A DNA stretch of 17,689 bases from 2-01-FULL-45-10 sp964433975 (GCA_964433975.1 CAYSSS010000031.1:1-17689); one strand, 5' to 3'. Positions 6,476-14,477 are shown, counted from the first letter of the stretch. Numbers and translations: made by a program. Notes: generated by a model from the letters alone, not told the origin.

Positions 6476-7867
6476 TCAGTGCTTGTAGCCGCCGGCTTCC
6501 TGTTCGGTCAATGGCTTACTGACGGGGTTCTTCTTGAAATACTCCATGGATCTCTTCATATCGCCCATGAGAAGGTCTCCCATATCACGGCTGAATCCGT
6601 GACGCACCAGTATCCTCTGTATCACCAGGTCCTCGCGCTTAGGCGGCATTGAATAAGCCGGCAGCTGCCAGCCGCGGCTGCGCAGGCGGTCGGATAGATC
6701 GTAGAGAGTGAATCCCGGGTTGGCGCCGTCTTTCAGCGACCAGCACAGGGCGGGGATCCCTCCCTTGCCGTCGTATAAGATCTTGAAGGGCCCGAGTTTT
6801 TCTATTCCATCGGCCAGATACTTCGCGGTATCGTAACATGCCTGATGGATCTTGCGGTAACCCTCCCTGCCCAGTCTCAAGAAATTGTAATATTGGGCTA
6901 CTATCTGTCCTCCGGGGCGCGAAAAATTCAGCGCGAACGTAGGCATATTGCCCCCAAGGTAATTCACCATGAATATCAGGTCCTCCGGCAGGTCCGATTT
7001 ATCCCGCCATACCACCCAGCCGACCCCCAGCGGGGCAAGCCCGAATTTGTGTCCGGAGGCATTTATGGATTTAACGCGCGATATCCTGAAATCCCAAATG
7101 AGCTTAGGGTCGATAAATGGCGCTAAAAAACCGCCGCTCGCGCCGTCTACATGAAGAGGTATATCCAGTCCGGACTTCTTCTCCAGAGCGTCCAAAGCGT
7201 CGGCTACTGCTTTCACCGGCTCATACTGGCCTGTATAAGTAACTCCCAGAGTCGGCACTACACCTATAGTATTTTCATCGCAACGCTTGACCGCCTCCTC
7301 CGCGGTCATGATCAGGCGGTTGCCTTCCATGGGGATCTCCCTCATTTCTACGTCCCAATAACGGCAGAACTTATGCCAGCATATCTGGACCGGACCCGTA
7401 ACGAGGTTGGGTTTGTCCGTAGGCTTTTCTTTTGCTTTCATCTTTGCGCGCCAGCGCCATTTCATCGCCAGTCCGCCGAGCATCGCGGCCTCGCTAGAAC
7501 CGGTAGTCGAGCAGCCCAGCGTATTGGCGGCATCCGGAGAGTTCCAAAGGTCGGCGAGCATATGCACACAGCGGGCCTCAATCTCGGCCGTCTGAGGATA
7601 CTCGTCTTTATCTATCATGTTCTTATCGATGGACTCATCCATGAGCTTATGGATCTCCGGGTCGAGCCATGTCTGGCAGAATGTGCAAAGATTCTGCCGG
7701 GCGTTACCGTCCATCATAAGCTCGTCATGGACTATCTCATAAGCGTTGCGTGGAGATTCTTCCTTTGGAGGGAACTTATATTTAGGTATTCTGACCGACA
7801 GGTCGGTGGACGCGTATACATCATCTGCCTCATTTGGTTTGATGTGTTTTTTCTCGTGCAAAGCCAT
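6476..7867 (-). CDS. gadB: Glutamate decarboxylase, PLP-dependent
   Basis: A 463-residue group II decarboxylase that converts glutamate to GABA and CO2 with uptake of one proton; E. coli GadA/GadB have 466. Conserved parts follow in order: DELMMDGNARQNLCTFCQTW (residues 48-67), TTGSSEAAMLGGLAMKWRW near 121, PTLGVTYTGQYEPV near 205, HVDGASGGFLAPF with the PLP-binding Asp241, and SGHKFGL with the Schiff-base Lys274. The C-terminus is YKH, with the final His463 in place of E. coli His465, the residue that caps the active site and blocks the enzyme at neutral pH. The first 30 residues differ from E. coli and carry His5-type charged sequence, so acid-driven membrane recruitment may differ. A strong AAGGAGGAG site lies in the 15-nt gap after gadC, so the two are co-expressed. 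Confidence 0.97.
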   Translation of the reverse strand: MALHEKKHIKPNEADDVYASTDLSVRIPKYKFPPKEESPRNAYEIVHDELMMDGNARQNLCTFCQTWLDPEIHKLMDESIDKNMIDKDEYPQTAEIEARCVHMLADLWNSPDAANTLGCSTTGSSEAAMLGGLAMKWRWRAKMKAKEKPTDKPNLVTGPVQICWHKFCRYWDVEMREIPMEGNRLIMTAEEAVKRCDENTIGVVPTLGVTYTGQYEPVKAVADALDALEKKSGLDIPLHVDGASGGFLAPFIDPKLIWDFRISRVKSINASGHKFGLAPLGVGWVVWRDKSDLPEDLIFMVNYLGGNMPTFALNFSRPGGQIVAQYYNFLRLGREGYRKIHQACYDTAKYLADGIEKLGPFKILYDGKGGIPALCWSLKDGANPGFTLYDLSDRLRSRGWQLPAYSMPPKREDLVIQRILVRHGFSRDMGDLLMGDMKRSMEYFKKNPVSKPLTEQEAGGYKH

Positions 7868-7882
7868 TGATCTCCTCCTTTT

Positions 7883-9370
7883 TTATGCCAAAGACTTAAT
7901 ATCGCGGATAAACGGCTTGAAATCCGCGGACCCCTCCTGGGTCTTCCAACCGGGCTTACGTATAGCGTATATCGTAAGCGGTATCGCAAGGAAGAATATA
8001 TTTCCTCCTATAAGTATAGCTACATAGAGAGCCGGGCTTCCGACCGATATCTGGCTCGGCGGAATAAAGCTTAAGATGAAAGCCAACAATGCTCCCGTCA
8101 ATCCGGCCCCCGCGAATATCCATATGCCGATCTTGCCGCCCGGAACCCTGTACGGCCTTGGGGTCTTGGGCTGGCTGAAACGTAAATATATAGCGGCGGT
8201 AAACATGAGAAGATACATCATCAGGTACAATGTGACCGTCAGCTGGCTCAGTATCTGATACGCCGCCTGTACCGATGGCAGAATAACGAACATTACCGCG
8301 AGGAATGTGACGATGAGTCCCTGCACTATAAGGATGCGGCTCGCTATCCCGTTCTTGTTCATCTTCTGGAATAACGGCGGTAGATATCCCGCCCTGCCGA
8401 CTACCGCCATACCAGCCGACGGTCCGGCCACCCATACCGTCACGCCGCCGAGCACTCCGAATGCGAGCGCGAGCGCTACCACCGGGCCGAGCCAACCCAC
8501 TCCAAAAGCGTTCAGAAAATCCCTGTAAGCGACGAGCAGGCTCTGAACAAGATTTATTTGAGTCTTGGGAATAATAAACCCTATGGCAAGGGTACCTAGC
8601 ACGAATATCGCGACCGTGCCGATCGAAGCTATAAGCATGGCTATGGGATAATTTTTCGTGGGGTTTTCGACGTCTTTTACGTGCACCGCGTTCATCTCCA
8701 TACCGGCATAAAAAAGAAAGATGGACGCCGCCAGCACTATATTATTGAAGTTGGTGAAGTCCGGTATCAGCTTATCCCATCCGAGCGATATCTGCAGCGG
8801 CCTTCCCTGAAAAAAATAGTACGCGCCCAACGCTATCAGAAGAGCGCCCGGAATGATAGTGCCTATCAGGCCTCCCCACTTCGCGATCTTGGAGGCCGAC
8901 TTTATCCCCTTAAGCGTAAAAAATGTAGCGGCCCAATATACCGTGAGCACAATGCATATCGTATATATACTATTCGCCGATAGGGCCTGATCCCATTTCT
9001 GGTTTGGTCCTATGAAAGCGAGAGAGACGGCGGCAAATGTAAGAACCGTAGGGAACCATATGGTCGATTCGATCCACAATAAAAATATCGCTACAAACCC
9101 CCATCTGGGACCGAAGGCTTCGCCGACCCATCGGAATACTCCGCCCTTCTCCGGCCAGCCGGTGGCAAGTTCAGCCGCCACAAAGGATACCGGGATAAGA
9201 AAGAATATTGCCGCAAACACATAATAGAAGATGGAGCTCAGGCCGTATTCGGCCTCCGCTGGAAGCCCGCGCAGGCTTACGACAGCCGTGATATTCATGA
9301 TGGCAAGCGTCAATACGCTCATCTTTACCGCTGAAGCTATACCCTTCTTTTTTGGATCGCCATTACTCAC
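7883..9370 (-). CDS. gadC: GadC-like glutamate/GABA antiporter (APC superfamily)
   Basis: A 495-residue transporter with about 12 membrane helices, near the 511 of E. coli GadC, which exchanges outside glutamate for inside GABA at low pH. Diagnostic segments are the first helix LTLAIMNITAVVSLRGLPAE with the unwound region, EYGLSSIFYYVFAAIFFLIP, TGWPEKGGVFRWVGEAFG and GVTVWVAGPSAGM. After the last helix only about 27 residues remain (AIRKPGWKTQEG to SLA), shorter than the E. coli C-plug that closes the pore at neutral pH. The start is GTG at 9370, six bases after AAGGAGGT; GTGA forms a 4-nt overlap with the glsA stop, so the two are translationally coupled. Glutamine is a second likely substrate given glsA next door. 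Family relatives carry other amino acids, but the operon supports GadC. Confidence 0.92.
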   Translation of the reverse strand: MSNGDPKKKGIASAVKMSVLTLAIMNITAVVSLRGLPAEAEYGLSSIFYYVFAAIFFLIPVSFVAAELATGWPEKGGVFRWVGEAFGPRWGFVAIFLLWIESTIWFPTVLTFAAVSLAFIGPNQKWDQALSANSIYTICIVLTVYWAATFFTLKGIKSASKIAKWGGLIGTIIPGALLIALGAYYFFQGRPLQISLGWDKLIPDFTNFNNIVLAASIFLFYAGMEMNAVHVKDVENPTKNYPIAMLIASIGTVAIFVLGTLAIGFIIPKTQINLVQSLLVAYRDFLNAFGVGWLGPVVALALAFGVLGGVTVWVAGPSAGMAVVGRAGYLPPLFQKMNKNGIASRILIVQGLIVTFLAVMFVILPSVQAAYQILSQLTVTLYLMMYLLMFTAAIYLRFSQPKTPRPYRVPGGKIGIWIFAGAGLTGALLAFILSFIPPSQISVGSPALYVAILIGGNIFFLAIPLTIYAIRKPGWKTQEGSADFKPFIRDIKSLA

Positions 9371-10320
9371 GAGGCACCTCCTTTTGCAAAGAGATTAAGA
9401 TTAAGATTATTGGACAGATATTCAGCGGCGAGCTGGCCCCGCACGCTGTTCCCGAAAATATCGAGTGGCGGAGAAAACGCGGCGATCGCAAGAACGCCCG
9501 GCACTACCGCAAGTATACCGCCGCCGACTCCGCTCTTGCCGGGGAGACCGACTTTGTATTGCCAGTCACCGGTCGAATCGTAAAGACCGTTCATCGTGAT
9601 CTCCGCGAGTATCTTCGGAACGTGAGTTTGGGTAATGACGCGTTTTTTAGTGATGGGATTGACGCCGCCGGAGGCCAGCGTCGCGCCCATAGTCGCGAGG
9701 TCCACGGCGGTGATATCCACGGAACAGCCTTTAGTATAAACGTCGCAGGCCTCGATAGGGTCCGAATACATGTATTTGTAGCTATCGAGCAGCCAGGCGA
9801 TACCGCGGTTATGCTGGTTGGTAGTCGCTTCGGATTTATAGACTTCGTCATTCAAAGAAAGCTCTCTGCCGGCAAAAGCGGACATATTCTTAAAGATGCG
9901 GCCCCAGCGCTCGGGCGCAGTGGATGCCGCGACAAGGCTTACGGTCGCCATGGCTCCGGCGTTGACGCATGGATTGAGCGGTTTACCGCGGTGCAGTTCT
10001 ATCGCCATCACCGAATTGAACGGTTCACCGGTGGGATTGGCGCCTATCTTATTGCGCAACGCCACAGGACCTATATCCTCCAATACGAGCGCCATATTAA
10101 ATACCTTTGAGATCGACTCTATGGCGAAAGCGAAGCGCGTATCTCCGGCCTCTATCACATCACCGCCGGTAGTCACTATCGCGATACCGAAAAGCTTGGA
10201 CGGGATCTTCGCCAGATATGGTATATAATCCGCGTTCTTGCCATCTTTAATATTCACAAAACGCTTATGGGCTTCGTCCAAGGCCTGTTTTAATACTAGC
10301 GGGGTAGGAACATTTTGCAT
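9367..10320 (-). CDS. glsA: Glutaminase (serine-dependent, SxxK type)
   Basis: A 317-residue glutaminase of the beta-lactamase-like fold; family members have 300-330 residues. It hydrolyses glutamine to glutamate and ammonia. The catalytic pair is Ser69-x-x-Lys72 in AIESISKVF. Also visible are NPTGEPFNSV, NPCVNAGAM, the TTNQHNRGIAWLL segment, DVYTKGCSVDITAVDLATMG and the C-terminal GLPGKSGVGGGILAVVPG glycine-rich loop. In E. coli the acid-induced paralogue YbaS works with GadC: ammonia neutralises the cytoplasm and the transporter brings in glutamine. The GTGA overlap with gadC argues for the same job here. It is 21 nt downstream of the porin gene and has a GGAAGGG ribosome site. Confidence 0.95.
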   Translation of the reverse strand: MQNVPTPLVLKQALDEAHKRFVNIKDGKNADYIPYLAKIPSKLFGIAIVTTGGDVIEAGDTRFAFAIESISKVFNMALVLEDIGPVALRNKIGANPTGEPFNSVMAIELHRGKPLNPCVNAGAMATVSLVAASTAPERWGRIFKNMSAFAGRELSLNDEVYKSEATTNQHNRGIAWLLDSYKYMYSDPIEACDVYTKGCSVDITAVDLATMGATLASGGVNPITKKRVITQTHVPKILAEITMNGLYDSTGDWQYKVGLPGKSGVGGGILAVVPGVLAIAAFSPPLDIFGNSVRGQLAAEYLSNNLNLNLFAKGGAS

Positions 10321-10341
10321 AGTCTAGCCCTTCCACGGTTC

Positions 10342-11721
10342 TTAAAAGTTAGCGCTGACCTCCAAGCCTAAAACGAGCGCGTCAGAGATACTCTTTTGCC
10401 CGTTAGGATTTATAACGTACTGTATGTCGGGTGTAATATAGAACCACGGCCCGGCCTGGAACCTGTGGTTTAATTCCAGCACCGTCTCCATCCTCTGGCC
10501 CGTAAGTTTTCTGGAGAACTTGCCCATAACTATGGCGAACGCTGTCACGTCGCGGTCACGGTTCGGGGGGAGCCCCTGATACACGAGTCCCGTGGTAAGC
10601 TGAAAAGTCTGGGGATTTATGTGCACTTGCGGGGCGATATAAGCGCCGCCCCATAAAGAGAGCCCTTTTGGACGGTCATGGGATACGGCTGTCTGCCGAT
10701 GGTACGGATTTTTAGACTTCTCGGCATAGGTTGCCTGCGAACTCATATGAGAAGGGCCTGTAAAATCCGGCCAATCGCCTTTGTATAACATCTGATCGAA
10801 TACGAGATAAAGTCCATAATTGCCGCCGCGCCAGACCTTGTTAGGATTGACGATATCGGTGAACTTACTGCTTTCGTAATAACCTCCGAAACAGGCGCTT
10901 CCAGGGAGGCCATCCTCTTCACGGCTCTGATGGTGTTTATAGGTAAGCTGGGCTATGGCCAGATATCCGAATTTTGTCCTGAAGTTAAGATAGGCGCCGT
11001 AATTGTCCGTATAGTTGACGGCCGGATCGGCGTTATACATGGCAGCGACAAGATTCCAATTTTTATTTGGCTCGTAACTGATTCGCGCTCCCCATGATGT
11101 CACCTGGAAATGGGGAAAGAATATATTATCGGTAAGCGCTTCGAAATTATCATTAAGCCCGCCGGTCAAGTAATATTGCCAGAATTTAGAAGTGGCGAAA
11201 ACATCCCCGGCAAAGAGGCGGCCAGCCTCAAGGGTCACAGTGTCGTCGAACAGCGACTGCGAAAGGTCTATCTCCCCCAGCCAATAACTACCGGGGCAGT
11301 AGATCTCCTGCACGCCAAATGGCTCACCGATGGCGGCGGATAGATTGCTTCCCGACGCTAGAAAGTTGCTGACAGTCAGCGCCAACCCTTTAACCGAAGC
11401 GATCTTTTCGAAATCTAACGCCAGGGCAAGGTCCAGAAGGCCGGCGTATTTGTAAGATTGCTTCAGGCCGCCGGAAGGGTTGCCCGAGATATCGGTGGTA
11501 AAATTCGAAGAGACGGTTACGCCTTTATCCTGAAGATCGGTGCGTAACCCGCTCCAATTGCCTGTAGCCGTCTGCTGGCTCATCCATGAGTGATACCATG
11601 AGGTCTCCCCGGCGGAATTTTTTTGCGTAGCACCGTAGACGGTAGTAGCGGTGAAGATGAAAAAGACGGCGGTCAAAACCGCCATGACCAGAAGCAGATG
11701 GAGATATTTATTCTTTTTCAT
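10342..11721 (-). CDS. OprB-family carbohydrate-selective porin
   Basis: A 459-residue outer-membrane beta-barrel protein. The N-terminus has a Lys-rich start, a hydrophobic core and a likely signal cleavage after VYGA (near residue 31). The mature sequence has the OprB hallmark TGNWSGLRTDLQDKGVTVSS, then NPSGGLKQSYKYAGLLDLAL, WLGEIDLSQSLFDDTVTLEA and alternating aromatic strands, and it ends in LEVSANF with the terminal Phe read by the barrel-assembly machinery. OprB proteins let sugars diffuse through the outer membrane; the substrate of this one cannot be told, and a role in amino-acid entry for the operon is a possibility. It starts the glsA-gadC-gadB-pdc run, with its own promoter 49 nt upstream. 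The ribosome site is weak. Confidence 0.87.
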   Translation of the reverse strand: MKKNKYLHLLLVMAVLTAVFFIFTATTVYGATQKNSAGETSWYHSWMSQQTATGNWSGLRTDLQDKGVTVSSNFTTDISGNPSGGLKQSYKYAGLLDLALALDFEKIASVKGLALTVSNFLASGSNLSAAIGEPFGVQEIYCPGSYWLGEIDLSQSLFDDTVTLEAGRLFAGDVFATSKFWQYYLTGGLNDNFEALTDNIFFPHFQVTSWGARISYEPNKNWNLVAAMYNADPAVNYTDNYGAYLNFRTKFGYLAIAQLTYKHHQSREEDGLPGSACFGGYYESSKFTDIVNPNKVWRGGNYGLYLVFDQMLYKGDWPDFTGPSHMSSQATYAEKSKNPYHRQTAVSHDRPKGLSLWGGAYIAPQVHINPQTFQLTTGLVYQGLPPNRDRDVTAFAIVMGKFSRKLTGQRMETVLELNHRFQAGPWFYITPDIQYVINPNGQKSISDALVLGLEVSANF

Positions 11722-11769
11722 ATCGGATAGATAAATTATGCCGGCCCTTTCAAGCTATATGTAAACTTG

Positions 11770-11797
11770 AGTATATCATAGATGCCGGAAAAATCAA
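11770..11797 (-). promoter_or_regulatory. Sigma70-type promoter of oprB-glsA-gadC-gadB-pdc
   Basis: On the minus strand: TTGATT, a 16-bp spacer and TATACT, giving a leader of about 40 nt before the porin ATG. This is in the 93-nt gap after the pyruvate kinase stop, where no terminator hairpin is visible. The bases 11782-11798 match the -35 region of the Spy/CpxP-like gene at 15 of 17 positions. Confidence 0.6.
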
Positions 11798-11814
11798 TTC
11801 CACGCGGTAAAATT

Positions 11815-12852
11815 TTATGAGGGCCTGGCGTGAAAAAGCCCGGAAGCCTCAGTGAACTTGATTATGTCGTTCATCATGCTCACCGCCTCTACGGGATGTT
11901 CTCCGGAAGCGGTCTCAGCCGAGAGCATCACGTAATCTGTGCCGTCCAGTATGGCGTTTGCCACATCGGTCACCTCGGCTCTCGTGGGACGCAGATGCTC
12001 CGTCATGCTCTCGAGCATCTGGGTAGCGGTGATGACGAACTTTCTCCTGTTATTGCATTTCTTTATTATCATCTTCTGGACGACCGGCACCTCATAGATA
12101 GGGATCGAAACCCCCATATCGCCCCTCGCCACCATGATACCGTCAGATACGTCTATTATTCCGTCTATATTGCGTATCCCTTCCCTGTTCTCTATCTTGG
12201 CGATCGTTTTGCAGTTTGGGTTATGCTTCGATATGTGCTTGCGCACGGCGATCATGTCGGAGGCGCTGCGTATGAAAGACTGCGCCACGAAGTCTACGCC
12301 GTGTTTCATGCCGAAATGAAGATCGGCTATATCCTTTTCGGTAAGCCCTTTGAACCGCAGGCGGGCGCCCGGCATATTTATTCCTTTATGCGGTTTCAAC
12401 CGGCCTCCCACCAGTACTTCGGCCTTGAGCCGCCGGACTTCACGCTTTATCACGACCAGGCTGATATTGCCGTCATCTATATAGACATGCTGGCCGAGGG
12501 GAATATCCGACAGGGGGCCGTCGTAGTCGAAAGGAATGAGATCGGCCCGGCCCTTCACGTGAGTGCCCTGCGCCAGCCACACTTTACCGCGCTTGACGAG
12601 CGTGACGCCTTCCGGGTCCGCGAAATCCCCGACCCGTATCCTGAATCCTTCCAGGTCCTGGAGGATACGTATGTGGCGGCGGTATTTTTTGTTAAGTCTT
12701 CTTATGATATCTATAGAAGCTGCATGGGTGGCGTGCGTACCGTGTGAAAAATTCAGCCTCGCCACGTCCATACCCGCGAGCATCATCTTGCGCAGCGCAG
12801 TAGGTGTGGCGCTGGCCGGTCCTATGGTACATATGATACGCGTCTTTGGCAT
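11815..12852 (-). CDS. pyk: Pyruvate kinase lacking the C-terminal domain
   Basis: Makes pyruvate and ATP from phosphoenolpyruvate and ADP. The A-domain begins TRIICTIGPAS, followed by GMDVARLNFSHGTH (Arg32, Asn34, Ser36), the B-domain lid (about residues 68-168), TIAKIENREG, MVARGDMGV, FVITATQMLESM, RPTRAEVTDVANAILDGTDY and MLSAETASGEHPVEAV. All key catalytic motifs are present. The protein stops at 345 residues, soon after IIKFTEASGLF, while usual enzymes have about 470 and continue with a C-terminal domain that binds the allosteric effector and stabilises the tetramer. The clean stop and the following gene's own promoter argue for a natural short form. It starts 4 nt after rsmE with coupled translation likely. 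An unregulated enzyme feeding pyruvate is inferred. Confidence 0.93.
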   Translation of the reverse strand: MPKTRIICTIGPASATPTALRKMMLAGMDVARLNFSHGTHATHAASIDIIRRLNKKYRRHIRILQDLEGFRIRVGDFADPEGVTLVKRGKVWLAQGTHVKGRADLIPFDYDGPLSDIPLGQHVYIDDGNISLVVIKREVRRLKAEVLVGGRLKPHKGINMPGARLRFKGLTEKDIADLHFGMKHGVDFVAQSFIRSASDMIAVRKHISKHNPNCKTIAKIENREGIRNIDGIIDVSDGIMVARGDMGVSIPIYEVPVVQKMIIKKCNNRRKFVITATQMLESMTEHLRPTRAEVTDVANAILDGTDYVMLSAETASGEHPVEAVSMMNDIIKFTEASGLFHARPS

Positions 12853-12856
12853 CAGG

Positions 12857-13573
12857 TCATCCTATCATCCGGCCGAGAGCCGCTACAACTGCCGTCTCCA
12901 CACGCAGTATACGGTCTCCCAGATTGACACACTTGCATCCGGCCCGCTTAAATGCCGCTATCTCATCCGGCAGAAATCCGCCCTCGGGGCCTATTACGAG
13001 CGTAAATGCACCCTTGACGCCGCACGGCAGTAAACGCGTGGCTCCATCCGGATGCGCCACAAAGGCACGTGTGCCTTTTATGATACCGGGAAGCTCGTCT
13101 TCCGCAAACGGCCTAAACCTCGTCCGGCACGATAGCTCGGGCATAATAGTCTCTTTTGCCTGCTCAAGTCCGAGCGCAAGCTGTGCCCTTATATTCTCCT
13201 CTTTCAAGACAGGGCTTTTCCAGTAACTCTTCTCCACCCTCTTTGAATGTATGATTATTATCTTCTTTATTCCGAGCGCCGTGATGTGCCCGAGAAGACG
13301 GTTGAATACTATGGGCCTCGGCATGGCAAGTATCAGGGTGCCCTCTAGCGGGGGCGGCGGGTCTTTATAAAATGAGACTTCCATCTCTACGGACCTATCG
13401 GTGGCCGTAACTATGCGCCCCTTTCCTATCTTACCGTTGACCAGACCTACACATAATTCGCTGCCCGCGACCGGCTTAAGGAACTCCAGAATATGTTTAT
13501 GCCGCCTGCCCGTTATGACAGCGCGTTTGGGGGAGAGAGTGAAATCTTCCTTCGATAGTAGAATGAGGTTCAA
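12857..13573 (-). CDS. rsmE: 16S rRNA m3U1498 methyltransferase
   Basis: A 238-residue SPOUT-class methyltransferase that methylates N3 of U1498 in 16S rRNA with S-adenosylmethionine. The N-terminal PUA-like part includes the RRHKHILEFLKPVAGSEL segment and a KIGKGRIV strand; the knotted C-terminal domain has LAMPRPIVFNRLLGHITALG, the AQLALGLEQAKETIMP helix, VIGPEGGFLPDEIAAF and LGDRILRVETAVVAALG. The start is TTG at 13573, chosen because MNLILL is the usual start in one branch of the family; GGA lies 6-8 nt upstream. The upstream frame stays open for a while but has no better start. The stop is 4 nt from the pyk ATG. Confidence 0.93.
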   Translation of the reverse strand: MNLILLSKEDFTLSPKRAVITGRRHKHILEFLKPVAGSELCVGLVNGKIGKGRIVTATDRSVEMEVSFYKDPPPPLEGTLILAMPRPIVFNRLLGHITALGIKKIIIIHSKRVEKSYWKSPVLKEENIRAQLALGLEQAKETIMPELSCRTRFRPFAEDELPGIIKGTRAFVAHPDGATRLLPCGVKGAFTLVIGPEGGFLPDEIAAFKRAGCKCVNLGDRILRVETAVVAALGRMIG

Positions 13574-13657
13574 CAGGATTCCAATCTGATCGGACGGGGT
13601 GATCTCTTTGAATAATATTTACGGTTTCGCACTCTTGGCGCCACCTGACGCGTCAGC

Positions 13658-13692
13658 GCGCTTGATCACGCGTTTCCAAAGTGATCAAGCGC
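13658..13692 (-). terminator. Strong stem-loop after the 81-aa gene
   Basis: A perfect 12-bp stem, GCGCTTGATCAC with GTGATCAAGCGC, and an 11-base loop; CAGCG/CGCTG beyond it adds pairs across a 2-base bulge. It begins 18 nt after the stop of the 81-residue protein. There is no T-tract on either strand, so it may act as an mRNA 3' end protector or a Rho-linked terminator rather than a classical one. The rest of the 136-nt gap up to rsmE shows another short palindrome (GACGCGTC) and no promoter I trust. Confidence 0.42.
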
Positions 13693-13709
13693 TGCGTCGG
13701 CGGAATGCT

Positions 13710-13955
13710 CTATAGCTTAAAAACCGTTTTATCAATCTTCTGTTTGGCAAACGCCGCTTTTACTTTGTCTACCGAGCCCTGGAGCGCTGTCAGTATCTTC
13801 GTGACCTCTTCGGGGGTATACTCATAACTCGGGGCCGCGAGATTCGTTATAAGCTCGATCTTTTGTATCGCGTTCACCACTCTCTTCGAAGCCAGCCTCT
13901 TAAACTTGTCGCTCTTGCTTTCACCCGCTACATCCTTCTCTTCATTATCCGCCAT
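13710..13955 (-). CDS. Small conserved-type protein, possibly nucleic-acid-linked (81 aa)
   Basis: An 81-residue soluble protein with a superb AAGGAGGGG ribosome site. The first 15 residues are acidic and flexible; then comes KFKRLASKRVVNAIQKIELITNLAAPSYEYTPEEVTKILTALQ, a two-helix pattern with SYEYTPEEV at the turn, and an alanine/lysine-rich helix. I know this arrangement (KFKRLAxxR, then an xYEYT turn) from small uncharacterised proteins near phage or plasmid genes, but I cannot name a function. It follows the Spy/CpxP-like gene by 42 nt and may share its promoter. The stem-loop after it probably ends the transcript. Confidence 0.75.
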   Translation of the reverse strand: MADNEEKDVAGESKSDKFKRLASKRVVNAIQKIELITNLAAPSYEYTPEEVTKILTALQGSVDKVKAAFAKQKIDKTVFKL

Positions 13956-13997
13956 ATTCCCCTCCTTAGCCGTCAGGTTGCTGTTGCGTGACAGGAA

Positions 13998-14477
13998 CTA
14001 TTTCCGCTGCCCTTTTTCACATTTCTTCCAGAGGTCCTTCATCTTCTCTTTCTGTTCCTTGGTCAGGATCTCCTTAAGGGCGGCGTAGGCGCCTACGAGC
14101 ACCTTAGTCTTCTCTTTCTTCAGATCGTACTTTTTGTCGATAAGCGTATTCACAGCCTTCGTATCGATAGTATCGCCATAGAGTGCTGACTTGATATCGA
14201 GGGCCAATATTTCGATCTCGGCGTCGCGCTTTATCATATCCTTTTTTGTGTTCATCTTCAGGTCCTTGACCTGCGCGATCTGTGCGTCAGAAAGTCCAAG
14301 CTCCTCCTGATTTTTCATAAGGAAATGAGCCTTGTCGGAGATCTTCTCTTCAAGAGAGCCTTTCCCCTTGGCGCACTGATAGCCGCCCTTTCCACCATGG
14401 TTGGCAAAAGCCGCTGTGCCCATCAGGCCTACAGCCATAACCAGCGCCGCGATTACCAATATCCGCATCTTTCCCAT
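13998..14477 (-). CDS. Spy/CpxP-like periplasmic protein
   Basis: A 159-residue exported helical protein. It has a signal peptide MGKMRILVIAALVMAVGLMG with likely cleavage after AFA, so the mature protein begins NHGGKGGYQCAKGKG. The body has the helical repeats of the LTXXQ/Spy-CpxP group: LGLSDAQIAQVKDLKMNTKK and, near the end, ILTKEQKEKMKDLWKK, with acidic and basic helices between. Relatives are envelope-stress chaperones or metal/acid-stress sensors in the periplasm. One cysteine and His/Gly-rich start could bind metal. A clean AGGAGG site lies six bases before the ATG, and a good promoter is 33 nt upstream. Identification is by motif and layout, so other helical periplasmic families are possible. 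Confidence 0.75.
   Translation of the reverse strand: MGKMRILVIAALVMAVGLMGTAAFANHGGKGGYQCAKGKGSLEEKISDKAHFLMKNQEELGLSDAQIAQVKDLKMNTKKDMIKRDAEIEILALDIKSALYGDTIDTKAVNTLIDKKYDLKKEKTKVLVGAYAALKEILTKEQKEKMKDLWKKCEKGQRK

Noticed and set aside
11830..12747. A 305-codon open frame on the plus strand
   Set aside because: It is antisense to pyk, whose motifs are complete; its composition mirrors the pyk codons and it has no recognisable domain.
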